A DNA stretch of 64,000 nucleotides, taken from positions 1,674,001 through 1,738,000 of the forward strand of contig JANUWI010000001.1 of the NCBI GenBank assembly GCA_025504975.1, in the 5' to 3' direction. A model generated the notes under the pieces. That model was not told the DNA's origin. It was given only the letters and a program-made list of their open reading frames with translations, and did not search any database. A program made the translations under genes and the position numbers. Positions 23,995 to 35,920 of this stretch are shown piece by piece. The DNA comes from Plenodomus lindquistii (taxonomy: Eukaryota; Ascomycota; Dothideomycetes; Pleosporales; Leptosphaeriaceae). The stretch's first letter is position 1. Each line of letters opens with the position of its first letter.

Positions 23995-25032
23995 CTAGGC
24001 TGTAATTGCCTGTGCTTCCGGCACAATGGCATATTCAACCTCGCCATTCTTCTCGAATTCAGCCATGTCCAACGCCACGATGACGCTGTCCCGAACTACC
24101 TGCTCAGGATCGTTCAGGAACTTGCGCAAAGTGTCTTCCACGCCCTCCTCGTCTCCCAAACTTCCAAGCGCCTCTGCAGCTTCATGTCGGACCATGCTCG
24201 CCTCCTCAGTGTTACTCAGTGCTTCAGTCAGGCTGGGAATGGACGCTGGGTGCGACAATTGTCCGAAGACAAATGCGATTTCATGGCGGAACAATGCGGA
24301 CGGGTCGGTGAAGCCGCGTGCAAGGGCATGGACAGCGGGAACCGCGGTCGGTAGATCTGGGGGAGAAGAAAGATCACGCAAGGCGAACATGGCCCGGTAG
24401 CGCTGGAATAAGGGAAGTGATGTATCCAGAAGTGTCTTTTCCAATTGTGGGATAGAAGGCTTCTCGGCGCTCTGGGGTAGTGGGGGCGCAGGGTCGATGG
24501 ATGTGAAGTCGCTGGTCTGCGTCAGTAATTGGTATACGGAATTTCTACTACATGCCTACCTCTGCTTCAATTTCTCCTGATCTCTCTGTAGGCCGTGTTC
24601 CCATTCAATTCGATCCACGGCGATATCGCACGTCTCTCTTACAACGTCCACTTCCTTGACATCATCTCGCAGCTCCTTCAAGAGGCTCAGACTGCCTTTG
24701 TCTCCTAATGCAGCGAGTGCTTCGGCAGCCTCATGCCTGCACATTGAATCCTCTTCCTTGTCCTCCAGGACGCCCCTCAAGGGGGCAATCGCAGCATCGT
24801 GTCGTGATTGGCCAAGACAGTAGGCGAGCTCATGCTTCAGTAGTGCTGAGGGCGACCCAAAGGCAGCAGCAATAGCCTCGATAGCGGGGACCGACTGGGC
24901 ATTTGGAGGCTGCAGAGAGGCGAGATGCTTCAACGAGAAGAGGGCGCGGAAGCGGCGCGCAAGAGGTTCCTTCTCCGAGACCAGAATATTCCGGAGCGCG
25001 GGCACCTGGGTGTCTTCCTCTGTGACTGCCAT
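23995..25032 (-). CDS. LIA1: Deoxyhypusine hydroxylase
   Basis: Di-iron HEAT-repeat enzyme that hydroxylates deoxyhypusine on eIF5A, the last step of hypusine formation. Exons 25032-24560 and 24511-23995 give 329 residues. Four His-Glu metal motifs are visible in two mirrored halves: LKHELAYCLGQ and CRHEAAEALAALGD in the first, FRHEIAFVFGQ and VRHEAAEALGSLGD in the second. The intron falls in the linker between the halves. All ligands are present and length is normal, so the enzyme should be active. Confidence 0.95.
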
Positions 25033-25495
25033 TTTGTTCAGGATTCGCTAGTAGTGCCGTGGACAAAAATCTCCCTGGAATAAATTTCGAGATCGGCAGG
25101 TCAAAATCGAGACATCGGCGGGGAAATTCTGAGAGGGGCGGAGATGATCAGATAAGATCAGTGTGCCGCCGTGTGCAGTCTGCAGCCAATGGATCGCTAG
25201 TGCTTCCGCCACGTACATTGACCAGGGTCCAGGTGCCCGTCAACAATGACTGTGTCACCGCCTTTGACGCTCCTTCACCCCCACAAAGAAGACTCGACTG
25301 CGACACAACGCCATTCATTACAGACGGCTGAAAGAGGGGCCGAGTCTGGCTCACCCTCACCTTCACCGTGACCAGCTCGCACCTGCCTCCCTAATACTGC
25401 CTGAAGAAACCCTTTGCTCGAGCGCGCGACACGATTGACCACAACACGACTTGCAAATACAACCAAAGCACCCAGAAACTCGACAGTTGCAGATA
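25033..25495. promoter_or_regulatory. Bidirectional upstream region of LIA1 and the 25.5-kb gene
   Basis: 463 bp between divergent starts, with C-rich leader sequence before the plus-strand gene. No specific site recognised. Confidence 0.4.
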
Positions 25496-26769
25496 ATGGC
25501 GATCTTCCGTGGTGTCTCGGACAGCATTAATCGCGTTTGGAATTATATAAGCCCGCAAAAGACACAGCACCGACGCGACAAGCCCTTCAGCTTCAAGGTC
25601 CCCGAACTCCCTGCGCACGTAAAGAAGTATCCCAGGCACCATGCCACCACAGCAGGATCTGTACTAGAACGCCGCCAATCGTATGGTCAGCGATGGAGCC
25701 CACGAACGCCAAGTCCTGGTAGCGATATCGATGCAACTTTGCTGCCGCCCTCGCCGCCGAACTCTGCGCTCCAACTTCACGACGACTTCGAGGGCGACAC
25801 CTTGCTGCCTACGTCGCCATTTTCGCCAAATGGGGACAAGGCTGGATCATCAGAAGACGAGTGGAATGCGAACGAGGATACCATGGTGGTAGACGATGGT
25901 GCCTACATGGAATACTCCAAAACCATCGATCTTGACGAAGAGAGAAATAGGCGCGCAAAGCAAGGTCGCGAGCTAAGAAGCTCTGGATGGACTGAGGATT
26001 CTGTTTTCCTATTCCAGAAACTCGGAATGCGTGGCTTCGAGCCTATCCTACCCATTGACTGGGTTAGCGATTTTGAGACCTTGCCTGTAGACCTCTTCAC
26101 CGCAAACATTGACAAGGCCTTTATTAAGCCTGCTCAAGGATCGGACTATCATGGTATGCAATGCTCAAATATTGGCCAAGCTCATACTAATAATGCCCAG
26201 CGCAACGTGCTCTAAGCACCCTATTAGATCTTGGAGGACGAGCGCGCGACGCATGGCAAACTCGTGCGCGTGTTCGCACACCAGCCTACCACATTGGACG
26301 TGCAGTTGAGAAATTCACTCGCTGGGCGATGAAAGACGGTGGTGTACACTCGATTTGGTCCCAACTTCCGCTTTTTGAGACTGTCACCTTCGGCAGAAAT
26401 GTAGCCCCAGCCGTTGGAGAACGCGAAATGCTCCGTAAGCTCGGTCGTCTCCACGAAACTTGGTCCCAGTCCCTGTACGGCGAGACAGCTAGCCTTATGT
26501 CCCCCACTGGGCCGGAGGTCCCCACTCTATACGGTGTTACAGCATCGCATACTGTCATGGCGTTTGCCAGCTATATCCCGCCGACCGAAGAGGACGACAC
26601 ACCGCAACTCCGGCTCATTGCCATGTTCGACTTCGGCAAGGAAGGCTATGATGTCTGGAACGCACTCGCGATTGCAATCTTTGTTATCCATTGTCGTAAC
26701 AGGATGCTACAGCTTCGAGATTGCTTGCCCCAGCCTGATTCCTCCACCGATGAAGACCCTGATCTCTAA
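25496..26769 (+). CDS. Conserved-looking fungal protein of unknown function
   Basis: Not recognised. Exons 25496-26153 and 26201-26769 (47-nt intron, ACTAAT branch, CAG acceptor) give 408 residues. The first ~150 residues are disordered and S/P-rich with acidic patches. The second half is ordered, rich in W and hydrophobic residues (DAWQTRARVRTPAYHIGRA, then HETWSQSLYG), with one hydrophobic stretch near the C-terminus (WNALAIAIFVIHC) too short to be a confident membrane helix. There is no signal peptide. Start at MAIFRG is chosen over an in-frame ATG 15 codons earlier, because the tidy N-terminus begins there. Coding potential is strong because splicing extends an ordered frame on both sides. 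Confidence 0.75.
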
Positions 26770-27773
26770 GGTTTTCGCAGCAAGGAGAAAGAGTAATGTT
26801 ACTGATGGACACGATATACGACACTACAAATACGAACACACGGTTAAAGACTGATGGGTTGGATGCTTTTCACGACGGCGAAATGATTCGTCACGCAAGG
26901 TTGTTGTGAACGCGATTACGCTCGATGGTCCTTTGAAATTTCTTTTTTCCTACAAATACCCATTGCGTGTCTGCCCCGCGTAATACCCCAATTTGTTCAT
27001 GCGACGACGGTGGATTTTGTCGTCTTCCTTCCTAGTATATCCCCTATGTTATATTCAGCACGATACCCCATTATACTTGCTTCCACAACCAACAATGAAC
27101 TTGCAGTACACCCATACGTGGCGTCAATTCGCAAGATGATAAAATTCTGGGTTATAAATTCTTCTTATTTAAAATGGATGTCGCACGTGTTCTCACTATC
27201 GAGATCTTGCAACACGACAATTTCCGTTCCCGCGTTATTCCCGAACATAGCAACATTTCCCATCAATACAAACCCTGAGAGATGCTAAACAAGCAACGTC
27301 ACTTTGACTATCTGTCTGAGAATACGTATGTATCGCGCCGTTGTACCGCAGCGCTCGGGTTCCGCCTCGCTAATCTGCGCATGCGCATCTGAAAAGTCGA
27401 TACGATAGCTCAAAACCGATCTGCCCAAACAGTCAAAGGCCAATTAGATTCTGATCTAGCCCTTAATTCAACTTCGGTGGACACAGTGTCATTCGCGCCA
27501 CTCAACCGAAGGTGCGCAGACCGCGTAAAACGTCACCATTCCCTTACAATTTGCAATTATCGAAGCTACGTCATCGACGACGTTGCGAACATCAACAAAT
27601 TGGCCCAATAGCAGGTCTGCCGCTCCGCTAGAGTATATACCATAGGCGCCATGCTTTCTTCAAAAAGTGCTTGTCCGTTCGTGTGGGTTTCTTGTCTGAG
27701 GTTAATTTGTGCATCTACGACACATCGCTCCATTGGGGACTTGAACACTTTCGAGTCAAACGGAAATTGAAAA
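26770..27773. other. Intergenic region before the SNG1-like gene
   Basis: About 1 kb, AT-richer than the surroundings in 27000-27260. Open frames are short and domain-free. Nothing further seen. Confidence 0.5.
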
Positions 27774-29501
27774 ATGGCACAAAGCATGCTTGAACGCGTA
27801 CGATATGCGTTTCGCTCACCGGCAAAAATCAAGGAAGAAGAAAAGGATAAGCAAGCAGATGGGCCCGCGACGAATGGGAAATCAAAACCACATGAGGCGG
27901 AAAATGGAGGTGGGAAGTCCGACCGGGATGCGAAACCACAGCCTGTGGGCTTCTGGCATTCTGAATTACGACAAGTCAGAAATCGCGCTTTCGCCAAATG
28001 GACAATCACTACGGCCTTCTTGATGGCTTTCATCCTGGCAATACTATCAATTTACTGGGGCGTCTTTCTCAATGTGGAGAATCGATTGCATCGATTGACA
28101 GTATTCGTTGTGGACTTTGACGGCGTCGTGCCATACGACCAGACCGGCAATCAGGCTTTTGTTGGGCCTACCATCACAGAGCTTGTTCAGACAACACTAA
28201 GTCAGAGCTCGCCAACACTTGGATGGGAAGTTCGACCAGCTTCAGAGTACGACAACGACCCGCTCCAGGTCCGACAAGCGGTCTACGACTTGAAGGCCTG
28301 GGCTGCTATCATCATCAACCCCAACGCGACGGCGATGTTGTACTCTGCTATTGCTAACGGCAATGCCTCATACGAACCCCTCGGAGCTTGCCAGTTAGTC
28401 TATCAAGACGCGCGCGATGACACGAACTGGGCAAACTTCATGTCACCCATCATTACCAAGTTCCAAACGGAGGCACAGAGTATGGTTGGAAACCAGTGGA
28501 TGAATCTGGTGTTGCAGAATGCCAGTGAGCCAGCGACACTCACCAACATGCAGAATGTTCCACAAGCGCTGAACCCTGCAATCGGCTTCTCAGAGTTCAA
28601 CTTGCGACCATTCTACCCACACACTGGTATCCCAGCTGTATCCATCGGACTCATCTGTAAGCCTTACTCATACTTCGCGGTACAGCTAGATGCATTGCAT
28701 ACCGCTAACATACCCACCAGACCTCATCATCATCTCCTTCTTCAGCTTTTCCTTCTACATGCCCATCCACATGCAATACATCAAGCCCGAAAACCACCCG
28801 CCCCTAAAATTCCCCCAACTAATCGTCTGGCGCTGGCTCGCTACCATATCCGCCTACTTCATGCTCTCCCTCGCCTACTCTCTCGTCAGCATGGCCTTCC
28901 AGATAAACTTCACGCGGACCAACCCCATCACCTCGACCACGCAGGTCACCGACATCGCCTACGGCAACCCGGTTTCCTACGGACACGGCACATTTGTGGT
29001 ATACTGGATGCTGAATTTCTTCGGCATGATTGCGCTGGGGCTGGCGTGTGAGAATGTGGCTATGATTGTGGGACAGCCGTGGATGGGGCTGTTTTTAATC
29101 TTTTGGGTTATTACGAATGTGTCGACGAGTTTTTACGATATTGAGATTGCGCCGGCGTTTTATAGGTGGGGGTATGCTTGGCCGTTGCATTCGAGTAAGT
29201 GTCTTTCGTTCCTGCTTGGCGGCGCTGTTCTTGGGTGTGAGATTGAGCTAACGTGTGTGTGCTTGTGTGTAGTTGTGGAAGGGAGTCGCTCGATTTTGTT
29301 CGATTTGCATTCTAGGATTGGTGTAGACTTTGGCATTTTGATCGGCTGGGGAGCGGTAAATACTATCTTGTTTCCTTTTGCATGTTGGTTCATGAGTAAG
29401 TCTAGACACTCCCGGCAGTACTTTTGTATATGTACATCTGCTAACGCTGTATAGAATGGAAACAAGAAAAGGGCATTCATGAATACTGGCCCTTGGACTA
29501 G
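27774..29501 (+). CDS. SNG1: SNG1/DUF3533 family membrane protein
   Basis: Polytopic membrane protein of the family named for yeast Sng1 (nitrosoguanidine resistance; plasma-membrane stress/lipid-asymmetry related). Exons 27774-28656, 28721-29194, 29273-29395 and 29455-29501 give 508 residues. A hydrophilic N-terminus is followed by one helix near residue 80-100 (core AFLMAFILAILSIYWGVF). An extracytosolic domain follows with several N-glycosylation sequons (NPNATA, GNASYE). A C-terminal set of about five helices includes the conserved WRWLATISAYFMLSLAYSLV and WMLNFFGMIALGLACENV stretches. The short last exon encodes KWKQEKGIHEYWPLD. Assignment is by overall architecture and motif feel. Coding strand switches C-rich to G-rich near 29000. 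Confidence 0.82.
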
Positions 29502-30187
29502 ATGCAGTATCCAGCATTTCGCGACTCGACGGGACGCGAGCTAGTAACAAATTTCTTGTTTCGAAGAGATATCTAATCCTACGTAATAGTATAATGATTC
29601 TTACTTCAGAAGGTTTTCATTAGAGTCCTCATCTTGCTTTACTTCGCGAAACTTTTCTAGGAGTTTGGAAACAGCTGAACTGCAACGGGCTGTTCCAGGC
29701 TCAGCCTCAGCTGCTAAGCTTTCAGCTGGACAGTCGCCGCTATGAAGCACCACAATGCAAGCCTAGACTAGCCTTGCAGCAACACAAAAACGCTAAGAAC
29801 GTATCTACATGTATGGAATTTGGAGCAGGCATATCTATATGCATGTCTCGGCGTTATAGGCTTAGGGCTGAAGTTCCTCGCCATGGCCGATGATGTGGCG
29901 TGCTGAAATGCAGAGTGCCCACCGGCATGTTTTTGCAGAACGGTCGGTGTCTGTACGGGTGGAGGTTTTTTGGAGCACGCTGAAGCCGCGAAGACAGTAT
30001 GATGCATGCAGTGAGAATTTGAGACGGCATGTCCGACGTGGAGTCTTTTGACACCAGGTGTACATGGCGAGAGTGAAGAGTACTATAAGTATGCAGCATC
30101 CCACACCTCCAAGCACACTTCCATCAGCACCAAAACGCCTCTTCCATCCCAAATATCAAAACATACTCACCAAGAAACCCTCTCACC
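29502..30187. other. Intergenic region before the UbiA gene
   Basis: About 690 bp. A C- and T-rich leader lies just before the UbiA start. No gene or clear repeat seen. Confidence 0.5.
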
Positions 30188-31303
30188 ATGGTCCCCGGCT
30201 TCGCCTCCCCCTCCCTCACCAAACCCATTGTCCAACTCCTCCTCCACATTCGCACACTCTACCTCTTCACCTCCTCCAACTTCCCCACCTTCGCTCTCCC
30301 AACAATCCTCTTCGGCCTCTGCGCCGCGCTATCCGGACAAATCCTAACCACCAACGCCACCCCCTCGCTCCTCCAAACCCTCACGCGCATACCCCTCGCC
30401 CTAACACTAATCTGGCTCAACCTCCTCGCCTTCACAATCTCCAACCAGCGCACGCCCACCGCCGTCGAAGAAGATAAAGTCAATAAGCCGTATCGCCCTA
30501 TTCCCAGTGGACGTATCAGCTGCGACCAGGCGAGGCAATTGCTGCTGGTGTTGACGCCGATGGTTGGGGTAGCGGCGTACACGAGTGGAGTGTGGACCGA
30601 GACGGGTCTGCTGTTCGTGGCGCAGTGGATGTACAATGATCTTGGGGGTTGCGAAGCGCATTATCTCGTTCGCAACTTGCTTAGTACGGTCGGGTACGCT
30701 TTGTTTTCGTCGATTGCGCTGAGGATTTTGGTTGGTATGGAGTATGGGTTAAATGAGAAGGGGGTATGATGGTTTATGCTTGTTACACTGGTGCTGTCTA
30801 CGACGCAGCATGTTTGCGATATCAAGGATGCGGAGGGTGATAGGCTCAGGGGAAGGAAGACGGTGCCGATTGTATTGGGCGATGAGATGGGTCGGTGGAG
30901 TGTTGCTGTTCCCGTCGTGGCTTGCTCGGTCGTGTGTCCGTTGTTCTTTGGATTGGGGCTGCGGACCTGTGTGTTGACGATGGGTTTTGGTGGACTCGTA
31001 GCTTTTCGCACGCTGGTCTACAGGGATTTGAAGGCGGACAAGCTTACGTGGAAGTTGTGGGCGCTCTGGACGTGTTCATTGTTTGTGTTGCCGGTTGTTG
31101 CTGAGCCTGTGGTGTTTGGGAGGACATGGAGAGGTGCTATGGACTCTCTTTGCTCTGCTGTGGATTGTTCGGGCGGTTTTAATGTAGCGGCTGTGTCGGC
31201 GGTGGCGATGATTGTAGAGGGAAGGAGAGTTCTAGTGGGTGGCGGGAAGGATAATGCGACGGTGCAGGTTCCTGAGATCAGGATCGAGGGTGTGGTGGCT
31301 TAG
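30188..31303 (+). pseudogene. UbiA-type prenyltransferase interrupted by an in-frame TGA (pseudogene or 45-nt intron)
   Basis: Polytopic aromatic/isoprenoid prenyltransferase fold. The first aspartate-rich region is SNQRTPTAVEEDKVNKPYRP, the second DIKDAEGDRLRGRKTVP; both are intact. One frame spans the gene except for TGA at 30767-30769 (codon 194), in KGV-stop-WFMLVTLVLSTTQHV. That stretch is a membrane helix normally present in the family, which argues for a nonsense change. However, GTATGA at 30764 and CAG at 30808 delimit a 45-nt, phase-preserving segment containing the stop, so splicing could give a 356-residue protein lacking part of a helix. No good branch point is visible. Coding strand is C-rich before and G-rich after about 30500. 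Substrate cannot be inferred. Confidence 0.72.
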
Positions 31304-31509
31304 TGGACGTATCACTGTTGCTTACCCAGGCATCGCGTCGAGTTTTAGTTTTAGCTGGCGATCTGATTGGATTAGTTGAATCATACCAATTTACCAAATT
31401 GAGTGGAATGTCTATTCATGCATTCATATCCATCTATGTGCAGTCGGTTCCATGATCATCGCATACACCAAAGCCGCGACGATTCCTTATTTGCCAACTC
31501 TCCACCAAT

Positions 31510-34500
31510 CTATTTCAGCTTCACCATAACGTATGGAATCTCTACGTCCTCTTCCGCCTGATCCTCTGCCGTAATCTCGAAAATGACGTTCTTCTGGTGG
31601 TCTGGCACGGCCTTTTTGCTGACCTGCTCGACGAGCTTGCTCATGCTGTGAATGTGTTAGCTTCCACTTTTTCGAGAATACTCATGCGTGGATAACTTAC
31701 GTGAGACCCATCCTGTCCTTCAACTTCGCTGGAGGATAAAATGATGCGTATAGCAAGCTAACCCCTGAGCTAATCATCTGAATTGAAAGACCCTTCTTCT
31801 CAAAGTGATCCACAAACTCGCGCAGAGTAATGTCATCAACCTCAAAGCGATCCCACAGCTTGTCAATGGTCTCCTTGCCCTCGTGACTCTGGTATGTGCC
31901 CTTGGGGCTCGCGATCGGCTCACTGAAACCAAAGAACGGTAATGCCAGGTTGATGAAGCCATTCTTGTACTGCTCGATATCCGTCTTTCCGTCAATGATC
32001 TTCCACAGTTCCAGGTTGACAAGACCAGTAACCAGCGCGGTGGTGGTGGCGATAGCGGGAATGATCTTGCCGGCAATGAATTTGGTCTTGTGGCGATCAG
32101 CTTGCTCGATCTTGTAGTTCTCGGCACGCAGATTGCTGGCAGCCGTGATGAAATCGATGTGGTGGTTCGAGTCGTCATCCTTCTCGAATTCTACAGGTTC
32201 CAGCTTGACACCAGCCAGTGACTTTGGTGCGGGAAGCTGGCTGATGATGTTCTGAAGCTCGTCGCCATCGTCACCGCCAGCTGGTTGCGCGTTTGGATCT
32301 GGCTCCTTCTCGTCCGCTTGAATCTTCACCGTGGGATCGGGCTGAAAGTCGGGCACGATCATGTCGTTCAGCACCTCGACATAGTGTTCCCGGCTAGCGT
32401 TGGGCTTGATTCCGTAGTTGAAAGCGTGCAGGATCGCTGCAGCCTCGACATATGTGAAGTGAGTCTGATTAGTAGGATCAAACTTCAACCGGTCTGGTGC
32501 GCGCTTTGGTCCTGACCAGAAGGGCTGACCAGAGCCAGTCGTCGAGTCCTTAGGGAAGTTGTATAGCAACTGCGCAATCGCGTGGTTATAGTTCTTCTCG
32601 AACTGGTGGCGGGCCCAGATGATACAGTCATCGAATGATAGTGGCTTCTCAGTCACGAGGAAGTCACGGAGTGTTTCCAAGGTTTGCTTCTCGTTGCCAG
32701 ATTGTTTTAATGATGCACCTAGGTAGTCTGGCTGTGTAAGGTAAAGATTGACAATTTCCGGTCCCTTGACAAAGAGCGAGTCGAATGATTCACGCGCCCA
32801 CGCGATGGTGTGCTCAATTCGGTTGGGGAAGCTTCTTAGCGTGCACATAGGGAACGACTTCTCCGGGGGATCTTGTGATGATGAGTAAGACTCGGTAATG
32901 AACGGCAACACGACCTGGGTGTTTCCCTTAGTTCCAAGAGTGCCGCTGTCGAGCAATGGCTTGCGGAAGAAGACACATCGTCGGTCGACGTATGTGCGTG
33001 CTTCAACGTTATCTAACGCGTTTGTGACACCGTCCAATTCGTTCCAGAACTGCTCGTTGAAGATGTGCTCCGTTTCCGGCCCGACCTTGTCTGACAGAGT
33101 AACGATCTTGCCCTTCAGATCCGGGTTCATGGCCACTACAGCCTTGGCTGCGGCATCGCTCTTCAGCTTGCCAACATCTGTAGGTCGGAAGAGGAATTGT
33201 CGGTTTAGGTTGCTCTTCTCGATCTGGTCGTTGTCGGTAACTGTGATCTTGCCGTTGGGTCCAGCGCCGAGACCCATCAGTGCCCAGTTCTTCAGCATCT
33301 CACATCCAATAGCTCCAGCACCGACCAAGAATTGCTTAACATTTCCCAGCTTCTCTTGATATTCGCGACCCAATACCGCAATCTGTCCATCATAACGTGA
33401 GTTGATCGGACTGCAGTCTTGTTCTGAGCGCTTTGTGGAGGAAGGCAGCGATTCCAAAGAGTCGAAGTAGAGGAACTGGACGATGGGGTGGAATTTGCCA
33501 GACACGGCCTTGAGGACTTCTTGGGCAGCCATTCCACCAAAGAAGGCAGCAATGGGGCTCAAATCACCCCGTGCCTGGTAGCTGAGCTCCGTGATCAGCT
33601 TCTCGTCCAGTTCAACCTTCTCTTCTCCTTGTCCCGCAATCTCCTGAGCGATCTGCAGAATCTCCTTCGCATCTCCGTCGTGGTGCGGCCGAGGCAGCTC
33701 GCCCTTGTGTAAGTTCGCGAACTGGTGCAGCGCCTGGATGCCGACGTGCAATTGTTGTGGTCGGTCGAACTTGGCGAAGTCGGAGATGAGAAGTTCAGGC
33801 TTCTTCAGCTGCTTGCTAAAGGGCTCGAAGTCTATGATTTTGGGCATCTTGACTTGGATGTACTGCCCTCCCTTCTGGTATGTTCCCAGGCCCGAGACAT
33901 CGCCGATGGAGAATGTGTATGGCCCCTTGACCTCGATCTTGCGAGGTGCGCAGTTATTCAGGGCTTCCATGCCTTCAACTTCGGAGAATGTGACCCAGTC
34001 GCCATCCTCTAAGCCGTGCCGTGTCTCGTCTAGAGCTGATACCAGACCAGACTCGTCGATCCCAGCGATGATGCCGTTATTCACGTTCTCGCCTGTGGGG
34101 TCGCCGATGGTGAAATTCTTGCCAAAGTCGGTGAAGATGGTACCGAACAGGCCGTAGGTGTCGGTGATGACGATGTAGATGCCGTTGTCATGGCAGTAGT
34201 CGGCGATCTTGATCTGGTCATCCAGCGATGTGTCGGTCAGGACAATGACCTGGAACTGCTTGAGTTGCGACAAGTCTGACGTCAGGTCGCGCCCGCTGTA
34301 TTCCTGGACGGGTGTGTATGGGTTGAGCTCAGAGACGCGGGGGACGGTGACGCTCGCGCGTGGCTTGCCAACGTCCTCGGGATGCAGGAAGAACTGGGAC
34401 GACAGGTCGGCGAGACGGGCGGGCTTGGGGTCGTAGAGGGTCAACGACTTGACGCCGGCGAGGGCGATGTTCTTGGCAATCTCAACACCGAGGCCGCGCA

Positions 34501-34657
34501 GACCAGCAATGAGGACATTCGACGAGCCCATGCGCTTCATGGCCTCGTGGCCGAGCACATACAGCTGTCGGCTGTAGAGCGACTCGTCGATGTCGCCATT
34601 GCCGTTGGACGCTTCTTTGAGCTGCTCGACTGCAGCGGCAGGGCTGTCGACCTGCAT
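31510..34657 (-). CDS. UBA1: Ubiquitin-activating enzyme E1
   Basis: Adenylates ubiquitin and passes it as a thioester to E2 enzymes. Exons 34657-31701 and 31645-31510 give 1030 residues. The paired ThiF domains are visible: LYSRQLYVLGHEAM and GLRGLGVEIAKNI in the inactive half, and VGAGAIGCEMLKNWALMG in the active half. The catalytic cysteine is residue 605 in FPMCTLRSFPN. The ubiquitin-fold domain is at the end, completed by the last exon (EIPYVMVKLK). Start at 34657 gives a normal cytosolic-type N-terminus (MQVDSP). A separate upstream segment may extend it (see next entry). Confidence 0.96.
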
Positions 34658-34663
34658 GTTTTC

Positions 34664-34990
34664 CTTGGGTGTGTTAGTGTGCGATGTTCGGTAGTTCTGT
34701 GCTGCGCAGTCATGCGAAGCTGCCGTGGGCGAAGAGGCGCAAAGCTCGCCCCATGTGCCTTCAGGCAGCTTCCGTGGTTACAAATCCACTCCCACACAGC
34801 CCCGCGCAGCCACCATCACGTGCTCACTTACTGCCATGACTCTCTTATTAGGACCTTCGTCCTCTGCGTTGGATTTCCGCTTCAACAGTTTGCCGGCGGT
34901 TGCGGAGCCCAAGACCGAACAAATGTGGCGGTTGACGGCGCCCAGGTGATGGCGGGGTAGTGGGTCGAGCTGCGCGTAGATAAGGTGTGA
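34664..34990 (-). other. UBA1: Putative alternative first exon and intron of UBA1 (non-AUG extension)
   Basis: Upstream of the UBA1 ATG, an in-frame segment reads LLKRKSNAEDEGPNKRVMA and ends exactly at a strong donor GTAAGT (34831). A CTAAC branch and an AAG (34664) or CAG (34652) acceptor then lead in phase into UBA1. The segment holds a bipartite-type basic signal (KRK-N9-KR). Its only ATG is at 34837, two codons before the donor. Longer reading would need a non-AUG start, for example a CTG just before LKRK with A at -3. This could be 5' UTR only. Confidence 0.4.
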
Positions 34991-35920
34991 GGCGAATGTA
35001 GAAGATTTTGGTCCTGCCACGTGTTATTTGCGTGAGCAGAAGTGATTGTAGTGTGTTGTGGATGTGGAAGAAGTGACAGGCAGCTACTGTGCTATGAGCC
35101 GTTGCTATGAGCGAAGGTGAGCTTCATGTCGGCCCCACTATTTGCTTGGCATATAGCTAGACATCACCCCTGGCTTCTACAATTGCTTTCATCCAGCATT
35201 GTTGGACTGGCTAATATTCACTAAGCAGAAAGTCGAGACCAAACAAACAGGCAATTCACCCATTCCCCTGTTTGGCGCGTTTGCTTTGCCCTCATCAAGC
35301 TGACTGCTTTTGGCGGGGCTATCATGATACCTATGACTTCCACACCCACTTCCATTTTCATTCAGACACGTGCTCACTTTCAAGGAGACGTTTCAGCACA
35401 AAGTTGAGTGAAATGTCGCAAAGGGCAAAGACGTGCCTCGTCTTCCTCAGGGCTCTATGCCAACTTAGGTCAATTATGACGTCAGAGACTACGATGGTAC
35501 ATCGACCAGGTCTATCGTATAGCAGCTGTAGCTGTTCGTGACCCAAGATGAGTCCTAAGCTAAGCACAACACTACAAACATCCAGCCACACTGACCGTAA
35601 GGATATGTACTCCTTGAGTACTTCATCTGTGTGCAACTAGATGCATAGAGCCTCTTGTCATCGTACTAGGACTCAAGATGGTTCAGTGATTAAGTTGCTA
35701 TTATGTGTAGTGAGTGATGGAGAATACTTAACTCATAAGAGATCATGGGATATGAACAATTACATCAAGTGAACAAGCATGTTGTCATGGATTGTTCTGG
35801 TTGTCTCGTGAGCTCCAGCCTTGATGTATCATGGTTCGTCTGATTTATTGTTTGGGGGTTTTTTAAAATGTCAATACACACACTCTCTTCCCATCCTGTC
35901 CCCTCCAACATGAACCCAGT
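34991..35920. other. Intergenic region, UBA1 to S41 pseudogene
   Basis: About 930 bp without a supported gene; AT-rich toward 35700-35870. No transposon ends recognised. Confidence 0.5.
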
